From: Spirochaetia bacterium
GTDB lineage: Bacteria; Spirochaetota; Leptospiria; Leptospirales; Leptonemataceae
DNA length: 40,185 nucleotides
NCBI GenBank assembly: GCA_021413825.1
Contig: JAIOPQ010000134.1
Span: forward strand, 1 to 40,185
Reading direction: 5' to 3'
Part shown: positions 38,147-40,185 of the stretch, piece after piece
Layout of the letters: the number at the start of each line of letters is the position of its first letter
How positions within the stretch are numbered: position 1 is the first letter of the stretch
Notes under the pieces: model-generated
Database searches by the model: none
Told to the model about the DNA's origin: nothing
The model's input: the letters and a program-made list of their open reading frames with translations, nothing else
Program-made: the position numbers and the translations under genes

Positions 38147-40185
38147 CGATGTCTGAATATCTCCTCGACCTCTATTCCCATTCGTCGCAGGAACTCAGCC
38201 TGCCGCGATTTCTGAATCGCAGTCAATCCCGTTTTTAGATCTAAGGCGCGAATTATCTTTCCCGCTTCATTGTAGATCACTGCATCTGGTCCGATCGTCC
38301 CGGCCACGCGGTGCAAATACTGAGTTCCCGCACGATCAAAAAACACTTCTGATTGTAATGAGAATTCGCTACCCACTCTTTCCAACTGTGAAGCTAACCG
38401 CCTATTCAATCGATCAAAATACATATGCGCCCGGGAACCGAAAGCTTGGGCGCCACCGTTGATCCGTCCGTTTGCCAAGGCACGACGGGCTAACTCGACT
38501 GCCAAATCTGCATTCTTGTTAACGGCAGCGACGATTCCGGCCTCGGTCATGAGAGCTTCCCCGCCAACGGCCCCCTTACTCAAGGCTGCCTTCCCTCCGA
38601 CAAAAAAGGATCCCACATAACCCTGCGCTTTCCCGTAATACTGGGCATATTTTTCCACATCATTCTGCGGTGCCAGGAGATATCCGAATATGTCGTCGTG
38701 TAACTTCTGCAGTTCCTCAGATGGACTGATAATCACATACTCATCCGCTCCTTGCTGTTTCATCAATTCATTGTAGAAATGAATCGGATCGCGCGACTGG
38801 ATATCCTCAATCGCTATTTGGAAAAGTGCGTCCAGTGCCCCAAACTGCACGTGTTTCTGGATATCCATGAACACATCGAACAGGCCGCCCAGCCCCCCGC
38901 TCGAGTTTGTTCCACCTGCGCTGGCTTCCAGCTCTGTTGGACCACTGAGATAATTCAAGAATCGACCAATCGGGGAAAGCCGCGGAGACTGATTAGCGGC
39001 AGGGACTACCGCCGGCTGTTTCATCTCAGCAGCTCGTTCTGCCATTAGCTTCAGATCCTCTCCTATCGTCTTTGAAACTTCACCCGCTACGCTACTCCAG
39101 TCAAATGCACCCTCCGCATTGCCTCCGTATTTGGCAGCCATCTGCCGGGCCACCGCTTCCATATCCGCCTGCGAAACATTCCCATTCGCATCCTTGAGTT
39201 CATTTAGGAGTTTCTCTGCTTCTGCATACATCAAACCCTGGCCGTCTTTCTTCACACCAAGCTGCGACGCCAGTTCTCGCGCAATGTATGCGGCACTTCC
39301 AACCACCGTTGCTTTACTTCCGAATGCTATAGTCGCCTCGGCTTCCTTCCTGCTATACCCCAGCCCCTGCAATATCTGGATCGCTTGCTGTTTCTGAGAT
39401 TCGTTGTTCGCCTGTTTTGCCAGGTCCAGCGCATACTGCATCGTAGCCGCTTCTGCCTGCTGTCGCTGTTCGTACTGTTCGCGCGCAATTGAATCCTTGT
39501 ATGCGCTCTCAAATATTGAGTATCCAAGCGATCCCAACCGTCCCAGATCCGCATGTGCCATTCCTGCATACGTTGAATGTTCTGCACCCCATACCTGTTG
39601 TGCTCCATACTGCGATACAGTCTGAAATCCAGTTGAGATCATATCGTTGAACAAAGCCTGCTGCGCTCCGCTCAATGCTCCAAAGCCATCTATGTTCCGT
39701 GCTGCGTATTGTCCTGTGGCCGATGTGGCCATTGCAATCGTTGCACTGAGTGCTGCACGTTCACCGCGAAGATCCCCATGGTTGGATGCCAGACTCAATC
39801 CCTGGCTCCGCCCCTCATCATCGTATCTTACAGAGGACTGCGCAAGGCTTGAGGCTCCAGCAGAAACCACCGCCGCTGCACCTTTCACAATCTCCGCACC
39901 ACCGAGGAATGCTGCAACCGCACTTATGCCTGTCGCGATTAAACTCTGATCCGTAGCTTTTGTTATCCGCTCACCGGTTGTTACGTTCACCTGGATGGAA
40001 TTGCCAAGCATCATAACACCCGCACCCAGTGCCGCCACTAATGCACCGATAGGCGCCATTGGACCACCGGCCACAGCAGCCTCTGCCCCTACAATCACCA
40101 TTGTTGTGCCAATCGCAACAATCGGTTGCTTCACAGCGTTCAGAATTTGAGCCTCCCACATGTAGCCTTCGTCTTTGCCCATTGT
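38143..40185 (-). CDS. Large polymorphic toxin with C-terminal PD-(D/E)XK-like nuclease domain (5' end outside window)
   Basis: The frame is open to the right edge; the codon before the first visible Met (40182) is ACA, so the gene begins outside. Numbering from that Met (679 aa visible): residues about 18-110 are hydrophobic, Ala/Gly-rich segments. Residues 110-560 are a long helical, Gln/Ala/Glu-rich region with a Ser/Gly-rich linker (TNSSGGLGGLF). The last 90 residues form a nuclease-like domain: GSRAHMYFDRLNRRL, EFSLQSEVFF (Glu612), GPDAVIYNE (Asp633), ALDLKTG (Asp648, Lys650) and a final helix. The D-x15-DxK arrangement is that of restriction-endonuclease-fold toxins. Leptospires carry very large surface/secreted proteins of this general kind (possibly TIGR04388-related; unverified). 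Confidence 0.75.
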   Translation of the reverse strand, partial: TMGKDEGYMWEAQILNAVKQPIVAIGTTMVIVGAEAAVAGGPMAPIGALVAALGAGVMMLGNSIQVNVTTGERITKATDQSLIATGISAVAAFLGGAEIVKGAAAVVSAGASSLAQSSVRYDDEGRSQGLSLASNHGDLRGERAALSATIAMATSATGQYAARNIDGFGALSGAQQALFNDMISTGFQTVSQYGAQQVWGAEHSTYAGMAHADLGRLGSLGYSIFESAYKDSIAREQYEQRQQAEAATMQYALDLAKQANNESQKQQAIQILQGLGYSRKEAEATIAFGSKATVVGSAAYIARELASQLGVKKDGQGLMYAEAEKLLNELKDANGNVSQADMEAVARQMAAKYGGNAEGAFDWSSVAGEVSKTIGEDLKLMAERAAEMKQPAVVPAANQSPRLSPIGRFLNYLSGPTELEASAGGTNSSGGLGGLFDVFMDIQKHVQFGALDALFQIAIEDIQSRDPIHFYNELMKQQGADEYVIISPSEELQKLHDDIFGYLLAPQNDVEKYAQYYGKAQGYVGSFFVGGKAALSKGAVGGEALMTEAGIVAAVNKNADLAVELARRALANGRINGGAQAFGSRAHMYFDRLNRRLASQLERVGSEFSLQSEVFFDRAGTQYLHRVAGTIGPDAVIYNEAGKIIRALDLKTGLTAIQKSRQAEFLRRMGIEVEEIFRHR

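Noticed and set aside
1..40185. CRISPR arrays, tRNA or rRNA genes, insertion sequences
   Set aside because: No regular repeat-spacer array, no tRNA cloverleaf with CCA or T-loop sequence, no rRNA-like segment and no transposase reading frame was found by eye.

Overview
The window looks like chromosomal DNA of a spirochaete, most plausibly of the Leptospirales. This is an inference. It rests on spirochaete-style short lipoboxes, a small lipoprotein of a type I associate with leptospires, a DUF115 motility-accessory-type protein, a Gram-negative outer-membrane beta-barrel and a large chemotaxis cluster. No rRNA or tRNA gene is present to settle the taxonomy. Coding density is high, base composition is roughly balanced by eye, and no transposase or CRISPR array was seen.

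Left part (1-9340). The 5' part of smc runs off the left edge and diverges from a DUF115 gene. After a gap holding a degenerate palindromic repeat comes a tightly packed minus-strand operon transcribed from 8961 down to 3290: pdxJ, a CHAT-domain caspase-like protease gene, a Cys-rich YkgJ-type gene, a YciO/YrdC-family gene, yebC, ruvC and ruvA. Most junctions overlap by 1-4 bp. A CHAT protease among housekeeping genes is unusual. An acylphosphatase gene diverges from pdxJ.

Middle part (9362-24000). In order: a helical-repeat protein; a lipoprotein with a Thr/Pro/Ala-rich stalk and a C-terminal membrane anchor, preceded by a coupled 19-codon upstream ORF; a BKACE-type cleavage enzyme divergent from ATP-dependent PEP carboxykinase (pckA); and a membrane metallophosphoesterase whose 3' end lies in a second copy of the palindromic repeat. 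Next is a minus-strand ArsR-type accessory operon: arsR, AHSA1, a DHA2 drug transporter, a frameshifted DoxX-like gene and an SRPBCC protein. Its operator-like array of overlapping palindromes includes the arsR start codon. Envelope genes follow: a DsbD-N/thioredoxin protein, a beta-barrel, a membrane protein and a lipoprotein. Last is a formyltransferase-like gene.

Signalling island (24049-36819). On the minus strand, cheY, a kinase-like protein with a degenerate receiver and a GAF-PP2C-TPR phosphatase form one operon with its own TATAAT promoter. A NarL-type regulator lies upstream under a separate promoter. On the plus strand an operon runs mcp, cheW, cheR, cheA, cheB and a triple-PAS HisKA_3-type sensor kinase. 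The kinase is a natural candidate partner for the NarL-type regulator. No cheD, cheC, cheX or cheZ is visible.

Right edge (36811-40185). An intact addiction-module antitoxin sits next to a wrecked ParE/RelE-like toxin. Beyond it is a large polymorphic toxin (5' end outside the window) with a C-terminal PD-(D/E)XK-like nuclease motif. Its stop overlaps the start of a probable cognate immunity gene. This toxin-immunity pair is the strongest candidate for an undescribed system.
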